Assembly: GCA_021785795.1 (NCBI GenBank)
Contig: JAJYEK010000156.1
Span: 1 to 8,010, forward strand
Direction: 5' to 3'
Length of the DNA: 8,010 bases
From: Pseudomonadota bacterium
GTDB taxonomy: Bacteria; Pseudomonadota; Gammaproteobacteria; Acidiferrobacterales; UBA6901
Shown: one piece after another, positions 7,661 through 8,010 of the stretch
How positions within the stretch are numbered: the first letter of the stretch is position 1
Layout: each line of letters opens with the position of its first letter
Translations under genes and position numbers: made by a program
The notes under the pieces: model-generated
The model's database searches: none
What the model was told of the DNA's origin: nothing
What the model saw: only the letters and a program-made list of their open reading frames with translations

Positions 7661-8010
7661 TCAGCCGGGCGGCGCACCTACCGGAATCACCGTCTTGCCG
7701 AACGTTGCATTCGTGACCAAGGCGAAGCTCGTGTACATGGCGAGCAGGCCGCAGACGAGACCGAGCCACCCGCCTGCGACATGCATCTCGCTTTTGCCGA
7801 ACAAAGCGCCGAATCCGAGCAGGAAGTATGTGATCCACAGGGTCAGGAAAATCCACCATAGCGCCTTGCTAAGCCGGAATGTGGCGATCCACATGTAAAG
7901 CGTGAAAACGCCCCACCCGATCAGTGTGACGCCGATCGTGCTTCCCGCTTGTGACAAATCCAGTATGCCATGGCCACCGAGCAGGACCAGAAGGGCAAAC
8001 CACCACCAGA
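7661..8010 (-). CDS. satP: SatP/YaaH-type acetate uptake transporter, C-terminal part
   Basis: This is the last 115 residues of an inner-membrane protein of the GPR1/FUN34/YaaH family; the first full codon is at 8008 and the 5' end is outside the window. Characteristic pieces are G-W-G-V-F-T-L-Y-M (31-39), a run of hydrophobic helices, H-V-A-G-G-W-L-G-L-V-C-G (75-86), then A-M-Y-T-S-F-A and the family-typical end F-G-K-T-V-I-P-V-G. E. coli SatP has closely similar segments (GLWGVFTLFM, FAGWIGLICG, FGRTVLPIG). SatP carries acetate or succinate with protons. Four membrane helices are visible at roughly 3-13 (cut), 22-41, 47-69 and 78-97. The following gene in the same direction is acs, which makes acetate the most likely substrate. 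Confidence 0.88.
   Translation of the reverse strand, partial: WWWFALLVLLGGHGILDLSQAGSTIGVTLIGWGVFTLYMWIATFRLSKALWWIFLTLWITYFLLGFGALFGKSEMHVAGGWLGLVCGLLAMYTSFALVTNATFGKTVIPVGAPPG

Overview
This window looks like ordinary chromosome from a GC-rich gammaproteobacterium. Hda is a gammaproteobacterial and proteobacterial DnaA-inactivating factor. The block 'AI-2E permease - hda - DUF2069 - wrbA' is an arrangement I know from pseudomonads and related lineages. Proteins in the window resemble those of environmental, Chromatiales-like or Acidiferrobacter-like bacteria, but the genus cannot be fixed from sequence alone. No tRNA, rRNA, CRISPR array, insertion sequence or integrase is visible.

Layout, left half. 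A truncated AI-2E family permease (1-252, +) overlaps hda (249-998, +) by 4 nt. Convergent to hda is a leftward pair: wrbA (2035-1427, -) followed, with a 17-nt overlap, by a DUF2069 membrane protein (1443-1021, -). A 476-nt gene-free stretch (2036-2511) then carries a clear sigma-70-type promoter for a short LysM lipoprotein gene (2512-2976, +). That gene is closed by a textbook intrinsic terminator (3016-3044). The LysM gene appears to be a self-contained monocistronic unit.

Layout, right half. All genes here point left. A partial SatP/YaaH-type acetate transporter (8010-7661, -) precedes acetyl-CoA synthetase acs (7322-5385, -). After a 584-nt stretch without a convincing gene (4802-5384) comes a 539-residue protein with a probable C-terminal PilZ-like, c-di-GMP-type domain (4801-3182, -). 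SatP and Acs form an obvious acetate-scavenging pair: uptake, then activation to acetyl-CoA. They are separated by 338 nt, which contains a dyad upstream of acs that may be an operator, so acs probably also has its own promoter.

I found no convincing undescribed multi-gene system. The points most worth a second look are the PilZ-like protein with widely separated signature motifs and a large uncharacterised helical N-terminal region, the acs-upstream dyad, the LysM lipoprotein with its conserved-looking C-terminal tail, and a lysine-rich, AT-rich small reading frame near 4856-5146.
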